Shown: positions 45,282 through 54,120 of the stretch, one piece after another | Layout: each line of letters opens with the position of its first letter | How positions within the stretch are numbered: the first letter of the stretch is position 1 | From: Pseudaquidulcibacter sp041917055 | Lineage (GTDB): Bacteria > Pseudomonadota > Alphaproteobacteria > Caulobacterales > Aquidulcibacteraceae | Length of the DNA: 64,000 nucleotides | Assembly (NCBI GenBank): GCA_041917055.1 | Contig: JAYRYJ010000009.1 | Span: forward strand, 62,001 to 126,000 | Direction of reading: 5' to 3' | Notes under the pieces: generated by a model | What the model saw: only the letters and a program-made list of their open reading frames with translations | Database searches by the model: none | Told to the model about the DNA's origin: nothing | Program-made: the position numbers and the translations under genes

Positions 45282-46532
45282 ATGAATAAGACATTTGCAT
45301 TATTAATTACTTTGGCAATGATTTTGGGCGTTGTGGTCGGGCTTGGCATTAATGCTACGCATGACGCTGAATTAATCAAGAATGCCGAATATTGGTTCGG
45401 CCTATTGCCCAAAGTTTTTATCATGTTGATAAAAATGATTATTGCGCCATTGGTTTTATTCACTCTTATCGCCGGTATAGGTCACATGGAAGACGCCGCA
45501 GAAGTTGGCCGCGTGGGTATTAAAGCACTCGCATGGTTTATCGCCGCGTCAATTGTTTCATTGGTGCTTGGCATGTTTATGGTGGAACTTTTCAAGCCGG
45601 GCGTCGGTGTTGATTTGGGCCTTGCAGCAGGTGGTGCCAAAGCACCTTCGACCGATGGTTTTACGCTTGATAAATTCCTTGAACATTTAATTCCAACATC
45701 AATAATCAAGGCAATGGCGGAAAACGAAATTTTGCAAATCGTGGTCTTCTCCGTATTTGTTGGAACCGCAATTGCGGCACTTGATAATAAAAGCCCGAAA
45801 GTTATGGAATTAGCCGAAGAAGCCGCCAATATCATGCTTAAAGTCACCGATATTGTCATGAAATTCGCGCCTTTGGGAATTTTCGGGGCATTGGCAAAGA
45901 CTGTGTCCAAATACGGTTCGGAAATCTTGGTAACTTATGCAAAATTTGTTGGCAGCTTCTATTTCTCACTTTTGCTTTTATGGTGCATTATTTTATTTGC
46001 GGGCTTCTTGGTACTTGGCAAAGACAAAATCAAACAAATGCTAAAGGTTATTATCGACCCGCTTTTATTGGCTTTTTCAACTGCCTCATCAGAAGCCGCA
46101 CTGCCAAAATTGATGGCGACTTTGCCAACCATTGGGGTTTCACGCAAAATTACATCTTTTGTTTTGCCATTGGGTTATTCCTTCAATCTTGATGGCTCAA
46201 TGATGTATTGCACATTTGCGACTTTGTTTATCGCCCAGGCCTATGGGGTCGAATTCACACTCGCCCAGAAAGTCATGATGCTTTTCCTTTTATTGATAAC
46301 TTCAAAGGGCATTGCGGGTGTGCCGCGCGCGTCTTTGGTGGTTATTATGGCAACCCTTACATACTTTGGTCTTCCGGCAGAATGGATTGCACTAGTTTTG
46401 GGCGTTGACCAACTCTTAGACATGGGGCGCTCAGCAACCAATGTGGTTGGCAATACAGTGGCAACTGCTGTGGTTGCAAAGTTTGAAGGGCAGTTGGGCG
46501 AAGGGGACAATCCGACATCGGCGAAAGCATAA
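45282..46532 (+). CDS. Dicarboxylate/amino acid:cation symporter (DAACS family)
   Basis: A 416-residue Na+- or H+-coupled symporter of the DctA/GltP family that imports C4-dicarboxylates or acidic amino acids. It has eight hydrophobic segments with the family hallmarks: the serine-rich hairpin FSTASSEAALPKLMATL, the unwound helix SFNLDGSMMYCTFATLF (the NMDGT-equivalent reads NLDGS), and the substrate-site helix DQLLDMGRSATNVVGNTVAT. GGGGCAAAA precedes the ATG. Its stop overlaps the start of the methyltransferase-like gene (TAATG). Confidence 0.93.
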   Translation: MNKTFALLITLAMILGVVVGLGINATHDAELIKNAEYWFGLLPKVFIMLIKMIIAPLVLFTLIAGIGHMEDAAEVGRVGIKALAWFIAASIVSLVLGMFMVELFKPGVGVDLGLAAGGAKAPSTDGFTLDKFLEHLIPTSIIKAMAENEILQIVVFSVFVGTAIAALDNKSPKVMELAEEAANIMLKVTDIVMKFAPLGIFGALAKTVSKYGSEILVTYAKFVGSFYFSLLLLWCIILFAGFLVLGKDKIKQMLKVIIDPLLLAFSTASSEAALPKLMATLPTIGVSRKITSFVLPLGYSFNLDGSMMYCTFATLFIAQAYGVEFTLAQKVMMLFLLLITSKGIAGVPRASLVVIMATLTYFGLPAEWIALVLGVDQLLDMGRSATNVVGNTVATAVVAKFEGQLGEGDNPTSAKA

Positions 46533-46990
46533 TGAACTTCCTAAACCATAAAATCCCGCCACCTATAATCCTTGTTCTATGTGGCATTGCGATTTGGTTT
46601 TTGCGCGGATTTTCGCCTTTGCCGATTGGTTTTGGCTTGCGTGCTTTATTGGGCGGCTTATTGATAATTACTGGAATTGTGCTTGATTTTTCGGGGCTTT
46701 TTGAATTTCAAAAACACCACACCACAATAAACCCTATTCACCCCGAAAAGACGAGTGAAATTGTGCAATCGGGCATTTATTCCAAAACCCGCAATCCAAT
46801 GTATTTAGGCATGGTTTTCCTTTTGATGGGCTTCTGTATTATTACCAAATCATCATTTGGTTTTTTGGTCATTCCGATATTTATTAAATATATTGAGACT
46901 TTCCAAATTAGGCCCGAAGAAGAAATACTGTCGGCAAAATTTGGCAAGGAATATGACGATTATTGCCAAAAGGTGAGAAGATGGGTTTGA
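46532..46990 (+). CDS. Isoprenylcysteine carboxyl methyltransferase-like membrane protein
   Basis: A 152-residue integral-membrane protein of the ICMT/phospholipid methyltransferase-like family. It has four hydrophobic helices and the SAM-binding signature split as GIYSKTRNPMYLGMVFLLMG and the C-terminal RPEEEILSAKFGKEYDDYC. Eukaryotic relatives methylate prenylated proteins, while bacterial ones act on lipids or small molecules. The substrate is not known. It is coupled to the symporter by a TAATG overlap and overlaps the next gene by 10 bp. Confidence 0.85.
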   Translation: MNFLNHKIPPPIILVLCGIAIWFLRGFSPLPIGFGLRALLGGLLIITGIVLDFSGLFEFQKHHTTINPIHPEKTSEIVQSGIYSKTRNPMYLGMVFLLMGFCIITKSSFGFLVIPIFIKYIETFQIRPEEEILSAKFGKEYDDYCQKVRRWV

Positions 46991-47712
46991 ATTGGGCGGA
47001 TTTGAAAAAGAGAACCAATACACTTCTTAATATTGCGGCTGCGGGCTTTGTTTTATGGGCCGCTTCAGCACATGGCGGTTCATTAAGCGCGGGTGCGTGT
47101 CCAACCTGCTTTGGTTTTGAGAAAATCGGAAACAATATTTATTTGGAAAAAGGCGCAAATGCCTCCCAAATCCAAAATGCTTTGAATTACGAAAAAACCG
47201 CTATTTCTGATGTTCGGAAATTCTTCCCCGATTTCAAAGCGGGGCAAAGAACTTTGGTCTGTTATTCTCTCAAATGCGAAGAAAATTTGGGAATTACCAA
47301 AGCCAAAGCAAATACTTATCGAACATGGTTGGTTGTGGTTTCGTCGCGCGGTTTTGAACAGACTTTCTTTACGCACGAATATTCGCATGTTGCATTGCAT
47401 GAAATATCGGGAATCGGCCTTAACCCAATGGGTATTTTTCCTGTATGGTTTGACGAAGGTTTGGCGGTTATTATCTCCAAAGACAAACGCTATATTAACC
47501 CTGACAAAACCGGCCTTGAACGCTGTATTGATAAGGATATTAAAAATGTCCCCAATCTGCAAACTCAATGGGGCGCATATGTTTCAAAAGACCTTATGGT
47601 CTATTCGCGCTCCGCATGTCGGGTTTCTTTATGGCTTGAAAAATACGGCGAACCACCAGAATTTTATAAAACCATAAAATCAATGATTGCCGCGCGCGAT
47701 TTCAAAGAATAG
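46981..47712 (+). CDS. Secreted peptidase MA-like (gluzincin) protein
   Basis: A 243-residue protein with an N-terminal hydrophobic segment (LLNIAAAGFVLWAASAHGG) that is a signal peptide or anchor. The zinc-peptidase motif HEYSH lies at residues 132-136 (FTHEYSHVALHEI), and a third ligand is likely Glu159 in VWFDEGLAVII. That arrangement matches the gluzincin/peptidase_MA_2 group. Six or so cysteines suggest disulphides outside the cytoplasm. The natural substrate is unknown. The ATG at 46981 is used, overlapping the previous stop by 10 bp. Confidence 0.7.
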   Translation: MGLNWADLKKRTNTLLNIAAAGFVLWAASAHGGSLSAGACPTCFGFEKIGNNIYLEKGANASQIQNALNYEKTAISDVRKFFPDFKAGQRTLVCYSLKCEENLGITKAKANTYRTWLVVVSSRGFEQTFFTHEYSHVALHEISGIGLNPMGIFPVWFDEGLAVIISKDKRYINPDKTGLERCIDKDIKNVPNLQTQWGAYVSKDLMVYSRSACRVSLWLEKYGEPPEFYKTIKSMIAARDFKE

Positions 47713-47722
47713 GGGGAATAGA

Positions 47723-48220
47723 ATGGCACTTTTAGGTGGATGCGACTGCAAGAAAGTTCGCTATGAATTGCTTGAAAAACCAATGTTCGTGAATTGTTGC
47801 AATTGCACATGGTGTCAGCGTGAGACCGGTTCGGCATTTGTCATTAATGCCGTTATTGAAACCAAAAATATCAAACATCATGGCCTTGAGCCGATTGCAA
47901 TTAACACACCTTCGGCAAGCGGAAAGGGGCAAATAATCCATCGTTGTCCCGAATGTCACGTTGCGCTTTATTCAAATTATAGCGGGGCAGGGCCGATTTT
48001 ATCATTCGTGCGCGTCGGAACTTTGGATAATCCAAACGAATGCCCGCCAAACGCTATTATTTTCACCAAAACCAAGCAAGATTGGGTCTGCTTTCCGGAT
48101 AATATTCCGCAGTTTGAAGAATATTATGATATGGAAAAACTATATTCCAAAGAAAACTGGGCGCGCCGCTTGGCTTTAAAGCCTGAAATTGATGCGTGGA
48201 AAGAAAGCTTGCAGTTGTAA
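47723..48220 (+). CDS. GFA family zinc-binding protein
   Basis: A 165-residue protein of the glutathione-dependent formaldehyde-activating enzyme (GFA/CENP-V) fold. Zinc-binding cysteines are visible in GGCDCKKVRYE, VNCCNCTWCQRETGSAFV and IHRCPECHVALYS. Most GFA-fold proteins outside the Paracoccus Gfa have unproven activity. The start at 47723 follows AGGGGGAAT; the earlier frame start at 47687 lies inside the upstream gene. It is probably the last gene of the symporter operon. Confidence 0.88.
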   Translation: MALLGGCDCKKVRYELLEKPMFVNCCNCTWCQRETGSAFVINAVIETKNIKHHGLEPIAINTPSASGKGQIIHRCPECHVALYSNYSGAGPILSFVRVGTLDNPNECPPNAIIFTKTKQDWVCFPDNIPQFEEYYDMEKLYSKENWARRLALKPEIDAWKESLQL

Positions 48221-48246
48221 CTGACTTGAAATAAACTTAAAAAATA

Positions 48247-48690
48247 ATGGAAAAATTCGGATTTTACATTCTTGCCTCAATCGTGTTGGTGGTTGTCTAT
48301 TTCGTATTAAACGGAATGTTTGGTAACCACCACAAGAACGGAAGGTCATTTTTAAGAAATACTTTAAGGCAAATGCGAATAGACCCAGACAGTTACGATG
48401 AAGTTGTTTATTCGATTGCAGTTACTGAAGCCTTAAAAATCGTAGAGTTCAATTTATCTATGGGAAAAAAGCACCATAGTACGGAATTTATTGCCGCACT
48501 TCGGGTAAAGGCGGCTCAGATTATGGAATATGAAAACGGTAACAGTTACCATTGTTCCTTAGACGTTCCTAGGCTTGAAAAAGATGCGTTTTTCGTTGCA
48601 TTAGTTAAATCCAAGCCTATTGTTCAAAAGCCTCCACCTAAGACTCTTGAAGAATTGATTGAGGATGAAAAGCGAAAGAAAGTAACTTAA
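48247..48690 (+). CDS. Hypothetical membrane-anchored protein
   Basis: A 147-residue protein with one N-terminal transmembrane helix (FYILASIVLVVVYFVLNGMF) followed by a cytoplasmic or periplasmic helical domain. The latter carries SIAVTEALKIVEFNLSMGKKHHSTEF and a Pro/Lys-rich tail (KPPPKTLEELIEDEKRKK). I do not recognise it. Codon use differs a little from its neighbours (more AGG, GTA, CCA). With the toxin-antitoxin pair downstream, this hints at acquired DNA. Confidence 0.55.
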   Translation: MEKFGFYILASIVLVVVYFVLNGMFGNHHKNGRSFLRNTLRQMRIDPDSYDEVVYSIAVTEALKIVEFNLSMGKKHHSTEFIAALRVKAAQIMEYENGNSYHCSLDVPRLEKDAFFVALVKSKPIVQKPPPKTLEELIEDEKRKKVT

Positions 48691-48805
48691 CTAAGCTCGT
48701 TTTTTTGATTGTTGCTCCAAAGATAGTTGCTATTAAATTTCACCGTAAAAATATGACTTTCCAAAGTGATGTGCTTGAAATTTAATCCTTAGCTCTAGAA
48801 TCGAC

Positions 48806-48838
48806 TTGATTTATTGCCTAATTGGCACTACATTGTAG
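48806..48838 (+). promoter_or_regulatory. Candidate promoter/operator of relB-yafQ
   Basis: TTGATT (48806-48811), 17 bp, TACATT (48829-48834) resembles a vegetative promoter. The -10 region is covered by the palindrome CTACATTGTAG (48828-48838), a plausible site for autorepression by the RelB antitoxin. It lies 21 bp before relB. Assigned from position and pattern only. Confidence 0.4.
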
Positions 48839-48859
48839 TCACAAAATGTTGGAGCAAAT

Positions 48860-49126
48860 ATGGCACATGCAAATTCATACGTCAGGGCTAGGATAGACAC
48901 TCTCACCAAGGAGAGAGCGACCGATGCACTTGAGGCAATGGGACTTTCTGTCTCCGATGCGATAAGGCTTTTAATGGTGAAAGTGGCAGATGAGCGCCGC
49001 CTTCCATTTAGCATCAAAGCACCTAATGAGACCACAATAGCTGCGATAAAGGAACTTGAAGCAGGAAATGCAAAAAGCGCGAGTTCGATTGATGAATTGA
49101 TGGCAGAGCTTCATGCGCGCGATTGA
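48860..49126 (+). CDS. relB: RelB/DinJ family antitoxin
   Basis: An 88-residue antitoxin. The N-terminal ribbon-helix-helix is seen in YVRARIDTLTKERATDALEAMG and LSVSDAIRLLMVKVA. The acidic, flexible C-terminus (SSIDELMAELHARD) would wrap and neutralise the toxin. TTGGAGC precedes the ATG. The last 14 bp overlap the toxin start, which is typical of coupled type II modules. The protein pair would repress its own promoter. Confidence 0.92.
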   Translation: MAHANSYVRARIDTLTKERATDALEAMGLSVSDAIRLLMVKVADERRLPFSIKAPNETTIAAIKELEAGNAKSASSIDELMAELHARD

Positions 49127-49373
49127 ACGCTCGAATGCTTTTAAACGTGATTTCAAAAAGCATGCCGAAATTGACGAGCGACTAATAGAGGTTCTGTTCA
49201 AATTGCTGAATGATGAGGTTTTGCCAGAAAAATATCGCGATCACTACCTAACTGGAGATTGGAACGGATACAGAGAATGCCATGTAAAGCCAGACTTATT
49301 GCTAATTTATAAGAAAACGGACGAAAACGTTCTTCGATTAGCGCGCTTAGGTTCTCACAGTGAGTTGTTTTAA
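49113..49373 (+). CDS. yafQ: YafQ family mRNA-interferase toxin
   Basis: An 86-residue RelE-superfamily ribonuclease toxin that cuts mRNA on the ribosome. The sequence follows E. coli YafQ closely at YRDHYLTGDWNGYRECHVKPD, LLLIYKKTDEN and LARLGSHSELF. The His residues of the first and second motifs, the Asp of KPDLL, and the His of GSHSELF correspond to the catalytic set, so it should be active. It overlaps the antitoxin gene by 14 bp. Confidence 0.93.
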   Translation: MRAIERSNAFKRDFKKHAEIDERLIEVLFKLLNDEVLPEKYRDHYLTGDWNGYRECHVKPDLLLIYKKTDENVLRLARLGSHSELF

Positions 49374-49452
49374 CGGCTAATTTACCTGATTTTTTCCTTA
49401 ATTATATTGCACAAATGATTGCCAAACTCCAAAACCGCTATAAACTCTCAAT

Positions 49453-49854
49453 ATGGGAGAGGAAACAAACTTAATAACGATCCTCGAAAAATATGAACGC
49501 GCGCAAACATATTTGCTGCCGCTTCTTCATCATGTCCAAAGCGTTTATGGTTTTATTGATGAAAGTGCGATGATTGAGATTGCGGCGCACCTCAATTTAA
49601 GTCGTGCCGAAGTTTATGGTGTGGTTTCATTTTACGACGATTTTCGCACCGCTCCGCCGCCAAAAAACCAAGTCAAAATCTGTTTGGGTGAAGCGTGCAT
49701 CGCCCAAGGTGCGCGCAAAGTCTATGAAAAAGCGTGCAAAAACCCGCCACCCGAAACCGAAGTTTCAAAAATCTATTGTCTTGGCCTATGTTCGCGCGGT
49801 CCCGCTGCAATCGTGAATGATGAAATTATCGCGGAATTTGGGGGTAATGAATGA
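49453..49854 (+). CDS. fdsG: NAD-dependent formate dehydrogenase gamma subunit
   Basis: A 133-residue thioredoxin-like [2Fe-2S] protein homologous to NuoE. The helical N-terminus is AQTYLLPLLHHVQSVYGFID. The cluster cysteines occur in VKICLGEACIAQG and IYCLGLCSRGPAAIV (CxxxxC and CxxxC). It passes electrons between the formate-oxidising subunit and the NADH-forming subunit. It begins the fdsGBA-fdhD operon and overlaps fdsB by 4 bp. Confidence 0.93.
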   Translation: MGEETNLITILEKYERAQTYLLPLLHHVQSVYGFIDESAMIEIAAHLNLSRAEVYGVVSFYDDFRTAPPPKNQVKICLGEACIAQGARKVYEKACKNPPPETEVSKIYCLGLCSRGPAAIVNDEIIAEFGGNE

Positions 49855-51302
49855 TCATTTATGTTCCCCAAGATTCCGTTTCCATTGCACTCGGAGCAAA
49901 TGAAATTGCGAAAATATTCACCGAAAATGGCCACGAAATTATTCGTACATCGTCTTATGGCCTCCACCATCTTGAAGTCTTGATAGAAGTTAAAAATATT
50001 GGCTTTTTTGGTCCATTGGATATTGAAAGTGCGAGAGATTTGATTGCGAAAAAATTCTCTTTTTATCATTCAAAATTTCTTGGGAATATTGAAAATAATA
50101 AAAGTCTGCAACACCAAAACCGGCTTGTTTTTGGGCGAGCGGGTCTGTCAGATCCATTAGATTTTGACGCTTTCATTGCTTTGGGTGGCGGTGCTTCCTT
50201 AACAAAAGCGCGCGAAATCGGTGCGCAAAAAGTCATAGATGAAATCAAGGCTTCCGGTCTTCGCGGGCGCGGTGGTGCGGGCTTCCCCGCCGGAATAAAA
50301 TGGCAAACCGTCCATGATGCGATTGGTGAAAAATATGTGGTTTGCAATGCCGATGAAGGCGATAGTGGCAATTTTGCCGATCGTGCCTTTATGGAAAGTG
50401 ACCCCTTCGGCCTGTTTGAATCTCTCGCCATTGCGGGCTTCGCAATCGGGGCAAAAAAGGGCTATATATATGTTCGCTCGGAATATCCTGTTGCAATTGG
50501 AATCTTGCAAAAGGCGCTAAAGACAATCCTTGAAAACGGCTTTCTTGGCGATTTTGAAATCGAAATTCGCGTTGGCGCAGGTGCCTATGTTTGCGGCGAA
50601 GAAACTGCTTTACTGGAAAGCATTGAAGGCAAACGCGGCATGGTGCGCGCCAAGCCGCCCATACCCGCGCTTGAAGGGCTTTTCGGCAAGCCAACATTGG
50701 TTAATAATGTGCTGACCTTTGCTTCTGTGCCTTGGATAATTTTGAACGGCGGCGCGGAATATGCCAGAATTGGGTTTGAAAAGTCAAAAGGCACGATGCC
50801 CATTCAATTATCCGGCAATATCAAAAATTCGGGAATTTTTGAACTGACTTTCGGGCATACATTGCGCGAAATCATTTTTGAAATAGGCGGTGGCTTAAGG
50901 AACGGCAAATTCGGCGCGTGTCAAATCGGTGGTCCTTTGGGGGCATATTTCACCGAAAAACAATTGGATTTGCCATTTGACTATGAAGCCTTGGCAACAG
51001 CGGGCGGGCTTTTGGGGCATGGTTCATTAGTAGTTTTCGACGACACAATTGATTTTCTTGAAATGGCAAAATCTGCTTTTGAATTCTGTGCCCATGAATC
51101 TTGCGGCAAATGCACGCCATGCCGAATTGGCTCAACGCGCGGTGTGGAAACGATGGATAGAATCATCGCGGGTGAAAACTGCAACCAACTAATTAACGAT
51201 TTGCTCGAAACCATGAAATACGGCTCGCTTTGTGCCTTGGGTGGCTTTACGCCATATCCGGTTGAAAGTGCCCTTAAGGCTTGGAGGGAATTGAATGTCT
51301 AA
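49851..51302 (+). CDS. fdsB: NAD-dependent formate dehydrogenase beta subunit
   Basis: A 483-residue NuoF-like diaphorase with an N-terminal thioredoxin-like extension (residues 1-95). It holds the NADH and FMN sites (GLRGRGGAGFPAGIKWQ, CNADEGDSGNFADRAFMESDP, RVGAGAYVCGEETALLESIEG) and the N3 [4Fe-4S] cluster (ESCGKCTPCRIGSTRG). It reduces NAD+ with electrons from formate. The stop overlaps the fdsA start by 8 bp. Confidence 0.95.
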   Translation: MIIYVPQDSVSIALGANEIAKIFTENGHEIIRTSSYGLHHLEVLIEVKNIGFFGPLDIESARDLIAKKFSFYHSKFLGNIENNKSLQHQNRLVFGRAGLSDPLDFDAFIALGGGASLTKAREIGAQKVIDEIKASGLRGRGGAGFPAGIKWQTVHDAIGEKYVVCNADEGDSGNFADRAFMESDPFGLFESLAIAGFAIGAKKGYIYVRSEYPVAIGILQKALKTILENGFLGDFEIEIRVGAGAYVCGEETALLESIEGKRGMVRAKPPIPALEGLFGKPTLVNNVLTFASVPWIILNGGAEYARIGFEKSKGTMPIQLSGNIKNSGIFELTFGHTLREIIFEIGGGLRNGKFGACQIGGPLGAYFTEKQLDLPFDYEALATAGGLLGHGSLVVFDDTIDFLEMAKSAFEFCAHESCGKCTPCRIGSTRGVETMDRIIAGENCNQLINDLLETMKYGSLCALGGFTPYPVESALKAWRELNV

Positions 51303-54120
51303 TTTCCTTTCCAAAGATTTTGGTACGCCGCCATCCAAACAGACTGAAACCATTGAATTTACAATTGATGGTATAAAAACCCGCTCACCGATTGGCACAA
51401 GTATTATGCGCGCCGCCGCTGAAATCGGCATTGATATTCCAAAATTATGCGCAACCGATTTGATTAAATCCTATGGTTCGTGCCGCCTTTGTTTAGTGGA
51501 GATTGACGGGCGTGCGGGCACGCCATCAAGCTGCACGACACCAATTTCCGAAGGTATGGTAATTCACACCCAAACCGATAGATTAAAACGCATAAGGCGC
51601 GGTGTGATGGAATTATATATTTCCGACCATCCGCTTGATTGCCTTACATGTGCCGCCAATAATGATTGCGAATTACAGGATATGGCGGCGGCAGTTGGTC
51701 TGCGTGACGTTCGCTATAATGGCGCAAATCATTTGGGTCAGGAAAAAGATATTTCAAACCCCTATTTTGATTTTGATCCGTCAAAATGCATTGTTTGTGC
51801 GCGCTGTGTTCGCACTTGTGAAGAACAACAAGGCACATTCGCGCTTTCAATTGATGGGCGCGGTTTTAAAAGCCGTATTAATGCCGGAATTAGTGAGGAT
51901 TTTTTCAATTCCGAATGCGTTTCATGCGGCGCATGCGTAAATGCTTGTCCGACCGGCACTTTGATTGAAAAGTCGGTGGTTGAAATTGGCACACCCGACC
52001 GGGCAATTGTAACCACCTGCGCATATTGCGGCGTTGGCTGCACTTTTGAGGCGCAAATGCGTGGCCCTGAATTGGTGCGTATGGTTCCCTATAAAGATGG
52101 CAAGGCCAATCGCGGGCATTCGTGTATAAAGGGCCGTTTTGCCTATGGCTATGCCGAACATCAAGACCGCATTTTAAAACCCATGATACGCGATCATATT
52201 AATGAACCTTGGCGTGAGGTGGAATGGGATTTTGCCTTTGAATATACCGCCCAAAAACTGCGCGAAATTGAGGCGAAATACGGCGCAAAATCAATTGGCG
52301 GCATAACTTCAAGCCGTTGCACAAACGAAGAAACATTCTTGGTGCAAAAACTCATTCGCGCGGGGTTTGGTGTAAATAATGTCGATACTTGCGCGCGGGT
52401 TTGCCATTCGCCAACGGGTTATGGGCTTAAACAAGCATTTGGCACAAGCGCGGGCACGCAAGATTTTGACAGTGTCGAACACACGGATTGCGTAATAATA
52501 ATCGGTGCAAATCCAACTGATGGGCACCCGGTTTTTGCTTCACGCCTAAAAAAGCGAATTAGGGAAGGGGCGAAATTAATCGTCATAGATCCGCGCCGTA
52601 TTGATATGGTCGAAAGCGCGCATATTCGCGCCGATTATCATTTGCCTTTACGCCCGGGTACAAATGTCGCGATAATTACGGCATTTGCACATGTGATTGT
52701 CACTGAAAAACTTTGCGATATGGAATTTATCCGATCGCGCTGTGACATTGATGAATATAATGAATGGGCGGCTTTTGTTTCGGACATGCGCCATTCGCCT
52801 GAAAATGTCGCCTTGCTTTGTGGTGTTTCAGCCGAAGATATTCGCAATGCGGCGCGGCTTTATGCAAGTTCAAAAAATGGCGCAATTTATTATGGCTTGG
52901 GCGTCACCGAACATTCGCAAGGCACAACAACGGTAATGGCAATTGCCAATCTTGCGATGGCAACCGGAAATATCGGGCGCATGGGGGTTGGTGTTAATCC
53001 ATTGCGTGGCCAAAATAATGTTCAAGGCTCATGCGATATGGGTTCTTTCCCGCATGAGTTTTCCGGCTATCGCCCGGTTTCTGACAATGCAATGCGCGCG
53101 CAATTTGAAACAAAATGGGGCGCGAAATTATCGTCTGAGGCGGGCCTAAGAATACCCAATATGCTTGATGAGGCATGTGTTGGTAACTTCAAAGCGCTTT
53201 TTGTTCAAGGCGAGGACATCGCACAATCCGACCCCAATACCAAACATGTGACCGAGGCGCTTTCCAAAATGGAATGCGTTATTATTCAAGATTTGTTTTT
53301 GAATGAAACCGCAAATTATGGTCATATTTTTCTGCCTGGCTGCACTTTCTTGGAAAAAGATGGTACTTTTACCAATGCTGAGCGCCGTATTCAAAGGGTT
53401 CGCAAAATTATGCCGCCAAAAAATGGATTGGCGGATTGGGAAGTCACTTTAAGGCTTGCCAAGGCTTTGGGTATGAATTGGAATTATGAAAACCCAAGTG
53501 AGATTATGGATGAAATTGCAGAACTGACACCAAGTTTCACGGGTGTAAACTACGCTAAACTCGAAGAAATGGGATCGGTGCAATGGCCTTGCAATGAAAA
53601 TGCGCCAATTGGCACACCAATTATGCACCAAAACGGTTTCACACGCGGCAAAGGCAAATTTATTATCACTGAATATGTCCCGACTTTAGAGAAAACCGGC
53701 CCAAAATTCCCACTTTTATTGACCACGGGGCGGATTCTAAGCCAATATAATGTCGGTGCGCAAACAAGGCGCACTGAAAATCAAAAATGGCATTCCCAAG
53801 ATGTTCTGGAAATCAACCCGATTGACGCCGAAAATCGCGGAATTATTGATGGCGATTTGGTGAAATTGCAAAGCCGCAAAGGCGAGACTGCGCTTGTTGC
53901 GAAAATCACAGACCGTGTTTCGGCAGGTGTGGTTTACACAACTTTCCATCATCCCGAAACTTCAGCTAATGTAATCACGACTGAGCTTTCCGATTGGGCA
54001 ACAAATTGTCCGGAATATAAAGTGACGGCAGTTCAAGTAGCGCGAACAAATGGGCTAAGCGAATACCAAAAGGTTTATTCCGAATTTTCGGCGTTTAATC
54101 GAATTAATGCGGGTGAATAA
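51295..54120 (+). CDS. fdsA: Formate dehydrogenase alpha (molybdopterin) subunit
   Basis: A 941-residue soluble formate dehydrogenase catalytic subunit. An N-terminal NuoG-like part carries a [2Fe-2S] site (CATDLIKSYGSCRLC), the His-ligated cluster (HPLDCLTCAANNDC) and two [4Fe-4S] ferredoxin motifs (CIVCARCVRTC, CVSCGACVNACP). The Mo-bisMGD domain starts with CAYCGVGC. The likely catalytic residue is Cys370 in CARVCHSPTGYG (Cys rather than selenocysteine), followed by the essential His371. IIIGANPTDGHPV and the C-terminal ASR-like fold are also present. It oxidises formate to CO2. Confidence 0.96.
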   Translation: MSNFLSKDFGTPPSKQTETIEFTIDGIKTRSPIGTSIMRAAAEIGIDIPKLCATDLIKSYGSCRLCLVEIDGRAGTPSSCTTPISEGMVIHTQTDRLKRIRRGVMELYISDHPLDCLTCAANNDCELQDMAAAVGLRDVRYNGANHLGQEKDISNPYFDFDPSKCIVCARCVRTCEEQQGTFALSIDGRGFKSRINAGISEDFFNSECVSCGACVNACPTGTLIEKSVVEIGTPDRAIVTTCAYCGVGCTFEAQMRGPELVRMVPYKDGKANRGHSCIKGRFAYGYAEHQDRILKPMIRDHINEPWREVEWDFAFEYTAQKLREIEAKYGAKSIGGITSSRCTNEETFLVQKLIRAGFGVNNVDTCARVCHSPTGYGLKQAFGTSAGTQDFDSVEHTDCVIIIGANPTDGHPVFASRLKKRIREGAKLIVIDPRRIDMVESAHIRADYHLPLRPGTNVAIITAFAHVIVTEKLCDMEFIRSRCDIDEYNEWAAFVSDMRHSPENVALLCGVSAEDIRNAARLYASSKNGAIYYGLGVTEHSQGTTTVMAIANLAMATGNIGRMGVGVNPLRGQNNVQGSCDMGSFPHEFSGYRPVSDNAMRAQFETKWGAKLSSEAGLRIPNMLDEACVGNFKALFVQGEDIAQSDPNTKHVTEALSKMECVIIQDLFLNETANYGHIFLPGCTFLEKDGTFTNAERRIQRVRKIMPPKNGLADWEVTLRLAKALGMNWNYENPSEIMDEIAELTPSFTGVNYAKLEEMGSVQWPCNENAPIGTPIMHQNGFTRGKGKFIITEYVPTLEKTGPKFPLLLTTGRILSQYNVGAQTRRTENQKWHSQDVLEINPIDAENRGIIDGDLVKLQSRKGETALVAKITDRVSAGVVYTTFHHPETSANVITTELSDWATNCPEYKVTAVQVARTNGLSEYQKVYSEFSAFNRINAGE

